This document shows, piece after piece, positions 1-8,120 of a stretch of 64,000 nucleotides of DNA. The DNA lies in NCBI GenBank assembly GCA_017745075.1, contig JAGIAD010000008.1, positions 1 to 64,000 of the forward strand. The letters run 5' to 3'. Below the pieces are notes generated by a model. It was not told where the DNA came from, did no database searches, and worked only from the letters and a program-made list of their open reading frames with translations. The stretch comes from Sphingobacteriaceae bacterium (GTDB taxonomy: Bacteria > Bacteroidota > Bacteroidia > Sphingobacteriales > Sphingobacteriaceae). How positions within the stretch are numbered: the stretch's first letter is position 1; each line of letters starts with the position of its first letter. Made by a program: the position numbers and the translations under genes.

Positions 1-40
1 CCGAATTACTAAACCTTTACAGCAATGACGAATTTATTAT

Positions 41-460
41 CTACCCCTCTTCAGTATAGTTCTTAAAGTTATCCAAAATGGCCTGCCATCCGCCGCGTTG
101 CATTTCGATTGGATTGGTTGATTCGGGATCAAAAGTTTCAATGACCCTGGTTTGCTCACTTAATGCTTCGAAAAGGATGCTTACCTTTCTGCCATCCTCT
201 AAACTATACTCGATTTTTTTATGGGGATCTACCGTGGTATAGGTTCCGCCAAAATCGAAACTCATGCTACCATCTTTTGCGGCCATGGTGCTTTTAAATT
301 TACCACCAACTTTTAAGTCGTTTTCAGAATAAGGGGTATGCCAGTCGGGCGAAGCAAAACTCCACTTGGTAATGTGATCGGGATTATTCCAAAATTCCCA
401 AACTTTTTCTACAGGTGCATTTACTGTAGTTTCTACGGTGATTGGTGCTGTATTTTCCAT
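41..460 (-). CDS. SRPBCC / AHSA1-like domain protein
   Basis: A 139-residue single-domain protein of the START/Bet v1-like SRPBCC superfamily, AHSA1 (Aha1 C-terminal homology) subgroup. The N-terminus reads as the usual opening strand (ITVETTVNAPVEKVWEFW) with the Trp-rich helix, followed by a substrate-pocket sheet and a C-terminal helix with GGWQAILDNFKNY, which is typical of the family. Length fits a stand-alone domain, and there is no signal peptide, so it is probably cytoplasmic. Such proteins bind hydrophobic ligands, but the ligand cannot be told from sequence. It is monocistronic in this window. A -7-like element lies on the minus strand 26 bp upstream of the ATG. Confidence 0.85.
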   Translation of the reverse strand: MENTAPITVETTVNAPVEKVWEFWNNPDHITKWSFASPDWHTPYSENDLKVGGKFKSTMAAKDGSMSFDFGGTYTTVDPHKKIEYSLEDGRKVSILFEALSEQTRVIETFDPESTNPIEMQRGGWQAILDNFKNYTEEG

Positions 461-486
461 TTTCTTTTTCTTTAAAATTTATGAAG

Positions 487-494
487 TAAAGTTA
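487..494 (-). promoter_or_regulatory. Putative -7 element for the SRPBCC gene
   Basis: On the minus strand this reads TAACTTTA, which fits the Bacteroidota -7 consensus TAnnTTTG except for the last base. It sits 26 bp upstream of the start codon. No convincing -33 element was seen, and AT-rich sequence makes chance matches likely. Confidence 0.35.
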
Positions 495-742
495 TATGAA
501 CTTTTACTGCGCAAAAAGAGCAAATGCGACAAATTAGGGGGTGAAATCACACGGATTCTAAAATATATGTTTATCTATATGGACCTTTCAATTAAACCAG
601 TCAATAGAATACTGCAGCAATAGTTTTAATTTTCTTAAGCTGCAGGCGGTATCTTTTTTGTTCCAATGATTGGAAATGATAAAGAATGTGCAGTTATTTT
701 ATAAATTTAGCGCAGTATTGTTTCACTACATAAGAATTATCC

Positions 743-1561
743 ATGAAGAACTGCTTTTTAATTACAATATGCGTGTTTTTGTTTGCTCAAATAGCTGGTG
801 CTGCCGAAGTAGATACGGCCCTGACCTACAGCAAATCGATGAAAAAAAACATCAAGGCTGTTGTAATTAAACCCGATGCTTATAAAAGTGGAAACTCTTT
901 CCCGGTATTGTACCTGCTCCATGGTGCAGGAGGCAGCTATGCCGAATGGGTGAATAAAGTACCGGCTATCAAAAACCTGGCAGATCAGTACCAGTTTATT
1001 ATTGTATGTCCTGATGGAAATGTTACCAGTTGGTATTTCGATAGTCCGGTTGATCCGCAATGGAAGTATGAAACCTATGTTGCCAAAGAACTGGTAGATT
1101 ATGTAGATAAGCATTATAAAACCATTGCAGAGAAAAGGGGAAGGGCCATAACAGGTTTAAGTATGGGCGGACATGGAGCGCTTTACCTGGCATTTAAACA
1201 TCAGGATGTATTTGGTGCCGCAGGCAGTATGAGTGGTGGGGTTGATATTAAGCCTTTTCCGAACGGATGGAATATTCCACAAAGATTAGGTGCCGAAGAT
1301 GAATTTCCTGAACGTTGGAAACAGCATAGTGTGATCGATCTTATTTACCTGATCAAACCCAAGTCGTTAGCCCTTACCATCGATTGTGGAGTAGATGATT
1401 TTTTCTACAAAGTTAATATGCGTTTGCATGATGAACTGTTATATCACAATATCCCACACGACTTTACCACAAGACCAGGTGCTCATAACTGGGACTATTG
1501 GGCCAACTCCATTAAATTTCAGAGTGTGTTTATGAGCAATTTCTTTGGGCAGAAACCTTAA
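743..1561 (+). CDS. Secreted esterase, esterase D / S-formylglutathione hydrolase-like fold
   Basis: A 272-residue alpha/beta hydrolase with an N-terminal signal peptide (about residues 1-20, ending near AGAAE), so it is exported. The nucleophile elbow is GLSMGG with Ser140. The oxyanion region LLHGAGGSY is near residues 58-66, an acid candidate lies in the CGVDDFF segment, and the catalytic His in PGAHNWDYW is near the C-terminus. This matches the putative-esterase family (PF00756) that includes feruloyl esterases and S-formylglutathione hydrolase. The signal peptide argues against a role in formaldehyde detoxification and for hydrolysis of an extracytoplasmic ester. It stands alone, and the following 500 bp contain no certain gene. 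Confidence 0.88.
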   Translation: MKNCFLITICVFLFAQIAGAAEVDTALTYSKSMKKNIKAVVIKPDAYKSGNSFPVLYLLHGAGGSYAEWVNKVPAIKNLADQYQFIIVCPDGNVTSWYFDSPVDPQWKYETYVAKELVDYVDKHYKTIAEKRGRAITGLSMGGHGALYLAFKHQDVFGAAGSMSGGVDIKPFPNGWNIPQRLGAEDEFPERWKQHSVIDLIYLIKPKSLALTIDCGVDDFFYKVNMRLHDELLYHNIPHDFTTRPGAHNWDYWANSIKFQSVFMSNFFGQKP

Positions 1562-1978
1562 GCTGCAAATGGTGGAGTCCAATTATTGAAGCCGGTTGTT
1601 GGTGTTGAATGGTTTGGCAATCTGAGTTCGACCAATAATCTGTTTTGAAGATGTTTTTACGAATGGTTTTCTCTTCTAATCGTCATGCTGAATTTATTTT
1701 ACAAGCAGAAGTAGTGTTTTCAATTGCCTTGTAGCTACTTCGTTGTCAGCATCTTTCCTGCAAAATAGACCCTGAAATAAATTCAGGGTGACGACCTTTT
1801 TTTTAAAATCAACTATAATTCAGGTTGGCAATAAAATCTTTAGGGGATAAAGAATGACATGTAGCAGGTTGAGAAATCATGATGACAGCGATATGGTGCA
1901 TGAGTTTATTTCTGAGCAGGTTACAGGCTGAGCCTCAATCAGTATGGTATTTAAGTCGAAAATTAACTTTTAGATTAC
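1562..1978. other. Non-coding stretch after the esterase gene
   Basis: No ORF with coding character was found on either strand. The only structure recognised is the palindromic element at 1681-1793. Confidence 0.6.
1681..1793. repeat. Interspersed palindromic element (GTCATGCTGAA type)
   Basis: The left arm at 1681-1699 (CGTCATGCTGAATTTATTT) pairs with the right arm at 1775-1793 with two mismatches over 19 bp. A smaller perfect hairpin, CCCTGAA/TTCAGGG, is nested at 1770-1788. This form is common between genes of Sphingobacteriaceae. It lies downstream of the esterase gene and could serve as a transcript end, but it has no T-tract. Confidence 0.7.
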
Positions 1979-2060
1979 ATGAAAAATAAAGACTTACCCT
2001 ATTTTTGGCCGTTCTCGAAATGTTATTCATCAAGCAGAAAACAAAGATTTAAAACCAAAA

Positions 2061-2315
2061 ATGAAGTACTTAGTTAAAGAAATCAGTGAAGGGAATTGCG
2101 ATATCACGTTATTACCGGAAAATCTGAACGACAGAAATCTTTTAGCCGAAACTACCAAAAACCTTCAGCACGATTATCAAGAAACTATCCAGGCGCATTA
2201 CGAACATGCCTTGAAAAATCAGGTTCACGGAAATGCCGCATTTGTATCCTTAAACAATGAGGAAAGCAATTATCCGAAAAGAGTAAATGTAAATTATCAG
2301 ATCATCCTTAGCTAA
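2061..2315 (+). CDS. Small hypothetical protein, possibly 5' truncated by a frameshift
   Basis: An 84-residue soluble, acidic protein with no recognised domain. It ends in a short strand-like segment (VNVNYQIIL). The reading frame stays open upstream of this ATG to 1983 and would add about 25 residues, starting from a peptide like KTYPIFGRSRNV, but has no start codon. An ATG at 1979-1981 would join this frame if the A-run that follows were one base shorter. The gene may therefore be longer in relatives, or the A-run may hold an indel. A strong intrinsic terminator follows directly at 2337-2367, which supports a genuinely transcribed gene. Function unknown. Confidence 0.55.
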   Translation: MKYLVKEISEGNCDITLLPENLNDRNLLAETTKNLQHDYQETIQAHYEHALKNQVHGNAAFVSLNNEESNYPKRVNVNYQIILS

Positions 2316-2336
2316 CTATTGGATTTTTCTGAACAA

Positions 2337-2367
2337 GGCTTTCTTTGAGATAAAGAAAGCCTTTTTT
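2337..2367 (+). terminator. Rho-independent terminator
   Basis: A perfect 10-bp stem (GGCTTTCTTT/AAAGAAAGCC) with a GAGAT loop is followed by six T residues. It lies 22 bp after the stop of the small hypothetical gene. Confidence 0.85.
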
Positions 2368-2403
2368 ATTTTACAGCTTAACCAATTATGCCGTTAAATT
2401 TTT

Positions 2404-3546
2404 CTATAAACCATAGAAAAAGCTGCGGAGCTCGTTCGCCCAGGCATCTGGAACTTCCAGTGCAGCAAAATGTCCACCTTTTTCCATTTTGTTAAACCGC
2501 TTCACATTAACCATGCGTTGTGCCCATTCTATCGGTATCGGTGCCTCGGCCGGGAATATACTTACTCCAGTGGGCGTTTGTACATATTCGGCAGAAGGCG
2601 AAGGCTGGCCAGACCAGCCCGCTCTTGCATTTTCGAGGTAAGTACGGATGGAAGTATTAATGCTTTGGCTTACCCAGTAAATCATGATATTCGTAATCAG
2701 TTCATCCTTGGTAAAGCTATTTTCAATATTGCCCCTGGTATCGCTCCAGCTGTTAAATTTTTCAACTATCCAGGCGGCTAGCCCTGCAGGCGAATCGTTA
2801 AGTCCGTAGCCTAATGTTTGCGGTTTTGTAGACTGGATCATATTATATGCACCTTCTGTATACCACCAGTGTTGGATAAATTGGCCAAACTCCTGCTCAG
2901 CAGCCGACATGGTAGACCAATCTTCCTGTCCGTTAGGGTAGCCCACATCGGTGAGATGGATGGCCATAACCCGGTCAGGTTGCTGGTTCGCAAGTGATTT
3001 GGTTACAATTGCCCCTATATCGCCTCCGGCAGCATAATATTGATCATAACTCAAAACCTCTGTCATTAATTTTGCCCATAAAGTGGCCACCTTATCGGTA
3101 TTTAGTGCAACACGATCTGAAAAACCAAAGCCAGGCAGAGAAGGAATAACCAGGTCAAAAGATTGTTCGCTGTCGTTAGCCAAACTTTCGGGATCACTTA
3201 ATAAAGGTATTATCTTATGAAAGCGGTAAAAACTATCCGGCCAGCCATGGGTAAGCAAAAGTGGTTTCGAATTTTTGCCTTTGCCTTTAACGTAGATGAA
3301 ATGGATGTTGATACCATCTATTTCAACTTTAAAGTGGGGAAGCGCATTCAATGCCGATTCCTGTTTACGCCAATCATAATCGTTTTGCCAGTAGGTAAGC
3401 AGTTCCTTTAAATAATTAGGGTTGGTGCCATAATTCCAATCGGCTCCTTCCGGCTCATCTGGCCATCGCGTGTGCTGTAAGCGGCTTTGCAGATCGTTAA
3501 GTACGGTTTCATCGACTTCGATTTTAAATGGAGTGATGTTTTTCAT
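2404..3546 (-). CDS. Epoxide hydrolase, microsomal-type (EHN plus alpha/beta hydrolase)
   Basis: A 380-residue cytoplasmic protein. The N-terminal EHN domain (residues 5-110) starts PFKIEVDETVLNDLQSRL and contains the RWPDE motif. The alpha/beta hydrolase core follows. The oxyanion motif HGWPDS is at 100-105 and the nucleophile is Asp176 in GGDIGA, as expected for epoxide hydrolases rather than serine esterases. The catalytic His lies in KGGHFAALE near residue 360. The family opens epoxides to diols through an alkyl-enzyme ester, but the substrate here is unknown. It is divergent from the hydrolase at 3799. Start codon and length agree with the family. Confidence 0.9.
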   Translation of the reverse strand: MKNITPFKIEVDETVLNDLQSRLQHTRWPDEPEGADWNYGTNPNYLKELLTYWQNDYDWRKQESALNALPHFKVEIDGINIHFIYVKGKGKNSKPLLLTHGWPDSFYRFHKIIPLLSDPESLANDSEQSFDLVIPSLPGFGFSDRVALNTDKVATLWAKLMTEVLSYDQYYAAGGDIGAIVTKSLANQQPDRVMAIHLTDVGYPNGQEDWSTMSAAEQEFGQFIQHWWYTEGAYNMIQSTKPQTLGYGLNDSPAGLAAWIVEKFNSWSDTRGNIENSFTKDELITNIMIYWVSQSINTSIRTYLENARAGWSGQPSPSAEYVQTPTGVSIFPAEAPIPIEWAQRMVNVKRFNKMEKGGHFAALEVPDAWANELRSFFYGL

Positions 3547-3798
3547 AGTCTGGTTTTTATAGGGTGAAAATGTATTCTAAAAATATGAAATTGTCTTAAC
3601 GTTTTAAACCAGAATGGTGATATAAATTCCTGAAACTGTTTAATAACCAATTTGTTAGGTGTTTTAATGGAAGGTTTATTATTGCCAAGCGTTATTGATG
3701 TCGGAATTTGCCCCCTAAGTTGTCGTTTCCTCACGCGATGAAATATCGAAATGAGCTTCATATTTGTATTGTAAAAAGAAATAAAGCAAAAAAACGAT

Positions 3799-4671
3799 AT
3801 GAAAAACTTATTTAACACCAGAAATTTCCTTAAATCTATACTGTTAGTCGGAGCAGTTATGTTTAGTGTATCACGATCAAACGGACAGATCAAACCTGCC
3901 AACAGTGGTTATGTACCGGTTAATGGTACCAAAGTTTATTATGAAGTATACGGCAATGGTAAACCTTTGGTTCTGCTGCATGGCGCATTTATGACCATTG
4001 GCATGAATTGGGGCGAATTAATCCCCGAACTGTCTAAAACCAGGAAAGTAATTGCTATTGAATTACAGGGGCACGGACATACCCCGTATTCGGAAAGAAA
4101 ATTATCGCATAGCACTTTAGCAAACGATGTGGTTAAGGTACTGGATTACCTTAAAATTGACAGTGCTGATGTAGCAGGTTATAGTTTTGGAGGTGCTATT
4201 GCTTATGAATTTGCTGTACAGAGCCCTAAACGCCTGGGCAAGCTGGTTATCATTTCTTCGACTTATAAAAGCACAGGTTGGCTGCCAGAGATAAATAATG
4301 CATTTAAAAACATGAAACCTGAACTTTTTGAAAACAGCCCCATGAAAACTGCCTATGACGCCGTTGCGCCTGATAAAACAAAATGGATTCCATTTTTAAA
4401 ACAGATGATGGCATCAGCTGCAGAGCCATTTGACCTCGGTGAAGCTAATATTGCTAAAATTACTGCGCCGGTATTGATCATCGCGGGCGATAACGATGGT
4501 TTAGATAAAATTGAGCTGGCCAAAACTTATCAGTTACTGGGCGGTGGCAAAGTGGCCGATTTCGGTGTAATGCCAAAATCTCAACTGGCCATTGTTCCGG
4601 GACAGGGGCATGTGAGTTTGATGACGCAGACCAAAACAATTCTGGGTTACCTGAATGCTTTTTTGAAATAA
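3799..4671 (+). CDS. Exported alpha/beta hydrolase
   Basis: A 290-residue alpha/beta hydrolase with an N-terminal signal sequence (about 1-30, ending SNGQ). The core begins with VNGTKVYYEVYGNGKPLVLLHG. The nucleophile elbow is GYSFGG and the catalytic His is in GQGHVSL near the C-terminus. The Asp candidate is in IIAGDNDGL. It resembles the haloperoxidase/prolyl-aminopeptidase-like group, and its substrate cannot be assigned. It is followed after 42 bp by the RibD-like reductase gene on the same strand, so the two may be co-transcribed. Confidence 0.88.
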   Translation: MKNLFNTRNFLKSILLVGAVMFSVSRSNGQIKPANSGYVPVNGTKVYYEVYGNGKPLVLLHGAFMTIGMNWGELIPELSKTRKVIAIELQGHGHTPYSERKLSHSTLANDVVKVLDYLKIDSADVAGYSFGGAIAYEFAVQSPKRLGKLVIISSTYKSTGWLPEINNAFKNMKPELFENSPMKTAYDAVAPDKTKWIPFLKQMMASAAEPFDLGEANIAKITAPVLIIAGDNDGLDKIELAKTYQLLGGGKVADFGVMPKSQLAIVPGQGHVSLMTQTKTILGYLNAFLK

Positions 4672-4713
4672 ACAATTTGATTAATAGTAAGTTAAAATAT
4701 AAATAGCCTCGGT

Positions 4714-5307
4714 ATGAGAAAGATAACTGTTTTAACCATGGTTACACTAGACGGTGTAATGCAGGCGCCTGGTGGTCCGGAAGAAGATACATCAGGTGGT
4801 TTTAAATACGGCGGATGGACCGCCTCTTACGGAGATGAGGTTTTTGGTAAGATTATGGAGGAAGAGCTAAAACCCGCCGAATATCTTCTGGGAAGAAAAA
4901 CATTCGAAATTTTCGAATCTTACTGGCCTCAGCATGCCGATTTTTGGCCAGGTATTAACGATGGTGCCAAGTATGTGCTATCAGAAAGCCGGGAAAAATC
5001 GGATTGGAAAAATACCAGTTTCCTTAAAAGTGTAGCCGAAATCGAAAAGCTTAAAAAATCGGAAGGTGCTGATATTCAGGTATGGGGCAGCAGCGAGCTC
5101 ATCCAGTTATTGCTCAAAAACGACCTCGTTGATGAACTCCGCCTTAAAATTTACCCGCTAACACTCGGCCACGGAAAAAAACTGTTCGAAAACGGTACCA
5201 TCCCGGCAGCGCTTACCTTAACAGAAAGTGTTGTAACCCCCAGTGGCGTTATTGTTGTAAATTATAAAAGAGCAGGAGAGGTAAAAACGGGTAGCATAGA
5301 GGTTTAG
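4714..5307 (+). CDS. Dihydrofolate reductase family protein (RibD C-terminal-like)
   Basis: A 197-residue cytoplasmic protein with the RibD C-terminal/DHFR-like fold. It opens MRKITVLTMVTLDGVMQAPGG. LLGRKTFEIFESYWP marks the nucleotide-binding region, and VWGSSELIQLLLKNDLVDELRLKIYPLTLGHGKKLF is the family's conserved C-terminal block. Members of this group are common next to small-molecule modifying enzymes. Most have no proven substrate and are not true folate reductases. It probably shares a transcript with the alpha/beta hydrolase upstream. The gene ends before a convergent operon, separated by a long hairpin at 5364-5403. Confidence 0.88.
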   Translation: MRKITVLTMVTLDGVMQAPGGPEEDTSGGFKYGGWTASYGDEVFGKIMEEELKPAEYLLGRKTFEIFESYWPQHADFWPGINDGAKYVLSESREKSDWKNTSFLKSVAEIEKLKKSEGADIQVWGSSELIQLLLKNDLVDELRLKIYPLTLGHGKKLFENGTIPAALTLTESVVTPSGVIVVNYKRAGEVKTGSIEV

Positions 5308-5350
5308 TTGAGGAGAAATTTAAAATTTAGCCGGTCCTTAACCAATATGT

Positions 5351-5403
5351 TTAAAAATAAAAACAGGATATCTTAGCCTTTATTCTCATGGCTAAGATAC
5401 CTG
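5351..5403 (-). terminator. Terminator of the MarR operon (minus strand)
   Basis: A hairpin with a perfect 10-bp stem (5369-5378 with 5390-5399), extended by CAGG/CCTG with one bulged A. Read on the minus strand it is followed by a T-rich tract (complement of 5351-5363), so it should end the operon that finishes at 5456. On the plus strand there is no T-tract. Confidence 0.75.
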
Positions 5404-5455
5404 ATAAACCAAATGAAAAGCTACCATCTATTTTAAGAGTTTGGTATAGGACCAT

Positions 5456-6604
5456 TCAGGACTTTATTTGATTGATGATACTATTTGATAATTCGTTTAG
5501 TTTGCTTTGTGAGTTTGCGGTAACCACATTGGTAACAATGAATATCCCAATCTTCTGATCCGGATATAATGCAATCCATGAAGAATGTCCCAAAGTTCCC
5601 CCGTTATGGTATAACATTTTGTCTGCTCCGTTGTAGTTAAAAGTATTCCAGGCATAAGCCCTTCCATATTGCACATCGCCTGTAAGCCGGGTCATCATTT
5701 GTTTAATCACTTTATCATTACTTTCCAGACAGCCCCTGATGTAATTGAGCATGGAGTGCGTAGTTGTTTTTAATCCGCCGGCATATCTATAAAATCCGTT
5801 AATTAAAGGCATAGGTTCTCCTTTACTATTTTTTCCGACAGATGCCTGTGCGTTTTCCTTACTTTTTAGCTCGGAAAAAACGTTCCTATCCCCAAAACGC
5901 GAAAAGATATATTTTTTGAATAGGTCATCGAAAGATGAATGGTACACATTTTCCAATATGTAACCAACCAGTTGGATGCCGACACTCGAATAATGGTAGT
6001 TTTTCCCAGACTGGTCTGTTATTTTTACATTTTTTAATTCCTTAAAGAAATCAGCTTTTGTAAAATGCTCAAAGCATGCGGCCTGCTCATGTGCCGTTTG
6101 CCCGTTATTGTTGCAGTTGATCACTGGGGGAAGTCCAGAAGTATGGGTAATTAAATGACGGAAAGTAATGGGTTCGTTATTGCTTAAAACCAGATTTGGA
6201 TATTTATCGCCAAGGTAAGACCTCACATCGTCATCAAGTTTGATTTTGTTGTCGTAAACGGCCTGTGAAAGTAACAGTCCGGTATAGGTTTTTGCAATTG
6301 AACCGATCTCGTATATGGTGTGGTCATTTGGTTTCTGGCCATTGCTTAGTTTGCCGAAATGAAATGGATGGGCTTTCCCTTTAATGTATAAAACACCTGA
6401 AATTGCGGTATAACCTGGCAGTTCCATTAGTTTGGCAACCTCCTGCGCGATTATTCTATCGGTAGGGTCCCGAACTAATTTTTGTTGTTTAATAGCGGGA
6501 TATGACTCTGCCTTTGACGAACAAACGACAAAAAATCCGAGAAAGAAAAAAACAAGCAAACGCTTAAAATTTTTAACGAACAGAAATGGTCTTTTGCTAT
6601 TCAT
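5456..6604 (-). CDS. Serine hydrolase, class C beta-lactamase / D-peptidase-like
   Basis: A 382-residue exported protein with an uncleaved or long signal sequence (hydrophobic 14-30). The penicillin-binding-protein-like active site is visible: SxxK as S102-I-A-K105, YxS in place of YxN (YHYSS), and HNGG in place of KTG near residue 333. This pattern fits the beta-lactamase-related family (PF00144), which includes esterases and D-aminopeptidases, so antibiotic hydrolysis should not be assumed. It is the last gene of the MarR operon and overlaps the preceding gene by 8 bp. MarR control may link its expression to a small phenolic or envelope-acting compound. That is inference. Confidence 0.88.
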   Translation of the reverse strand: MNSKRPFLFVKNFKRLLVFFFLGFFVVCSSKAESYPAIKQQKLVRDPTDRIIAQEVAKLMELPGYTAISGVLYIKGKAHPFHFGKLSNGQKPNDHTIYEIGSIAKTYTGLLLSQAVYDNKIKLDDDVRSYLGDKYPNLVLSNNEPITFRHLITHTSGLPPVINCNNNGQTAHEQAACFEHFTKADFFKELKNVKITDQSGKNYHYSSVGIQLVGYILENVYHSSFDDLFKKYIFSRFGDRNVFSELKSKENAQASVGKNSKGEPMPLINGFYRYAGGLKTTTHSMLNYIRGCLESNDKVIKQMMTRLTGDVQYGRAYAWNTFNYNGADKMLYHNGGTLGHSSWIALYPDQKIGIFIVTNVVTANSQSKLNELSNSIINQIKS

Positions 6605-7361
6605 AGATCACATAATTTACTTTATCAACACCGGTATTGCCTGTTTTTGGATGATAAGCATATAAGGTGAGTTCATAGTTTCCGCCATGATCAATTAAAT
6701 ATTCGCCTTCAAACAGATTGGTCGATATCAGCGACATTTTAATTTCCTTTACAAGCTTGCCATCTTTTTTAAGGATCCCATTCACCTCGATTTCTTCTGA
6801 ATTCCAAACACCTTCCTTTTCTACAACACATCCGCACATCATTACTACATTAGCCTGAAACTGGAATGGCTTATCTTTAATCGTATTCAAAGAAATGTAT
6901 TGATGGGTGCGGGGTTTTAATATATCGATGATAAATCCCGGTATTTCTAAAATAATTCCTTCTCCTGTAATGTCTTTTCCCGGAATGAGCCATAACTCTG
7001 TACTTACTTTCGCCTGTGCTTGTTTCAGGTTGAAAGGAGAAAGTACCTCGATACTGACGAATGTAGGCTCGTCAATATCAATTTTGGCAAGAAAACCTGC
7101 AGTTTGTGCGTCCGTTATTGCGCTCCCACGCGTTTTAGAACCTTTCATAATCAGCTCTGTATTTCCGGTGCTGCCAGTCGTTTTGCCTTCTGCTAAAATC
7201 TGCTGGTTTATTTTGTTCCTAATGATTACGTATGCCCCGCCAAGCGAGCTGCCAATAAATTTTGCATCCCTTGCTTTTGCCCTTACCATTATTTTTGTCT
7301 CTGTGGCGGAGCTTATTATGCCTGAAAAAAGAAGTGCAGTGATAAGAATCAGTGTTTTCAT
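6597..7361 (-). CDS. Exported hypothetical protein in MarR operon
   Basis: A 254-residue protein with a clean signal peptide (about 1-19, ending SSATE). The body is rich in beta strands and looks like two immunoglobulin-like or transthyretin-like modules. The first runs from about residue 22 to 110 (VRAKARDAKFIGSSLGGAYVIIRN) and the second from about 165 (FQFQANVVMMCGCVVE) to the end. A CGC motif lies near residue 175. No catalytic motif is seen. It overlaps marR by 4 bp (ATGA) and the serine hydrolase by 8 bp, so the three are translationally coupled. A periplasmic partner or accessory of the hydrolase is possible but unproven. Confidence 0.75.
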   Translation of the reverse strand: MKTLILITALLFSGIISSATETKIMVRAKARDAKFIGSSLGGAYVIIRNKINQQILAEGKTTGSTGNTELIMKGSKTRGSAITDAQTAGFLAKIDIDEPTFVSIEVLSPFNLKQAQAKVSTELWLIPGKDITGEGIILEIPGFIIDILKPRTHQYISLNTIKDKPFQFQANVVMMCGCVVEKEGVWNSEEIEVNGILKKDGKLVKEIKMSLISTNLFEGEYLIDHGGNYELTLYAYHPKTGNTGVDKVNYVIYE

Positions 7362-7852
7362 AAGCTATTAGATTTTAAGTATTCCTGCTTAAACCTGTTA
7401 TGAAAAGAATTGCTTTTTAATTCCTCGTCTATATTGTCAAGGTACTGCAGGATGGTGAGGTCATTAGCTAACAACTTTAAGATTGCCCTTTCGCAACTGT
7501 GCCATATCTGCTCCAGCTTTGGCAATATTTCCAGTGCTTTGTCTGACAGCGAAACCATCTGCTTTCGCATGTCTTTACTGTCTTTTTGAACATTCAGATA
7601 ACCTTTTTCGGTCATCTTTTTAACAATAATCGCTACTGAAGGATGGGCATAACCCAGGAGCTCTGCAATTGCCGAAATAGGTACCTGTTTTTTTTCCTGC
7701 AGCAACATAAATATGAGGTACCAATTTGGCTCGATATCAATGTCGAACTCTTTATAGAATCTTCTCACGTCATGAGCCATACGATCACTGATTCTTTTAA
7801 ATCTGCTGTCTAGTGCTTTATAGCCAAGTTCTCTTATAAGGTCTGAATACAT
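7358..7852 (-). CDS. MarR-family transcriptional regulator
   Basis: A 164-residue winged-helix regulator. The HTH is seen in VPISAIAELLGYAHPSVAIIVKKMTEKGYL (about residues 55-85), followed by the wing segment KDMRKQMVSLSDKALEILPKLE. MarR proteins bind palindromes as dimers and usually release DNA on binding small phenolic or hydrophobic ligands. It is the first gene of a three-gene operon with overlapping ends. Two overlapping palindromes and a -7 element lie directly upstream (7871-7913), so autorepression of the operon is likely. Confidence 0.9.
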   Translation of the reverse strand: MYSDLIRELGYKALDSRFKRISDRMAHDVRRFYKEFDIDIEPNWYLIFMLLQEKKQVPISAIAELLGYAHPSVAIIVKKMTEKGYLNVQKDSKDMRKQMVSLSDKALEILPKLEQIWHSCERAILKLLANDLTILQYLDNIDEELKSNSFHNRFKQEYLKSNSL

Positions 7853-7870
7853 TTTCTGGTTTATTTTTGG

Positions 7871-7878
7871 TAAAGATA
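7871..7878 (-). promoter_or_regulatory. -7 element of the MarR operon
   Basis: On the minus strand this reads TATCTTTA, matching TAnnTTTG except for the last base. It lies 18 bp upstream of the marR ATG, with the palindromic operator just upstream of it. Confidence 0.5.
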
Positions 7879-7883
7879 TAAAT

Positions 7884-7913
7884 TATATAGTTAACTATAT
7901 AGTTGACTATATA
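7884..7913. promoter_or_regulatory. Tandem overlapping MarR operator palindromes
   Basis: Two 18-bp palindromes overlap with a 12-bp offset. TATATAGTTAACTATATA at 7884-7901 is perfect, and the copy at 7896-7913 differs only at the centre (GTTGAC). The pair covers the region where -33 contacts would occur for the marR promoter, which suggests repression by two dimers. Confidence 0.75.
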
Positions 7914-8120
7914 ATTTTTTGCTGGTTAGATTTTAATGGTATCTGTTAAACAAAGCTGTATTCAAAAGAAGGGAAGTTCTTGGCTATAATTGCCAGGGTA
8001 ACTGCCAACATGTTTTAAACCATTTAAATACCTGCTATTAATATCAGAAAGCATAGAATTAGTTATTTAGACATACAATTGGATCTCATACTATCGTTAT
8101 ATCTATTTAAACTTTATCGT

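Noticed and set aside
438..623. Plus-strand ORF of 61 codons opposite the SRPBCC promoter
   Set aside because: It overlaps the start of the SRPBCC gene and its promoter, has no coding character and no promoter.
743..1561. S-formylglutathione hydrolase for formaldehyde detoxification
   Set aside because: The signal peptide places the enzyme outside the cytoplasm, and no glutathione-dependent dehydrogenase lies nearby.
5456..6604. Antibiotic-resistance beta-lactamase
   Set aside because: The motifs (SxxK, YxS, HNGG) fit the broad beta-lactamase-related hydrolase family. A YSS and HNG pattern is not specific for antibiotic hydrolysis.
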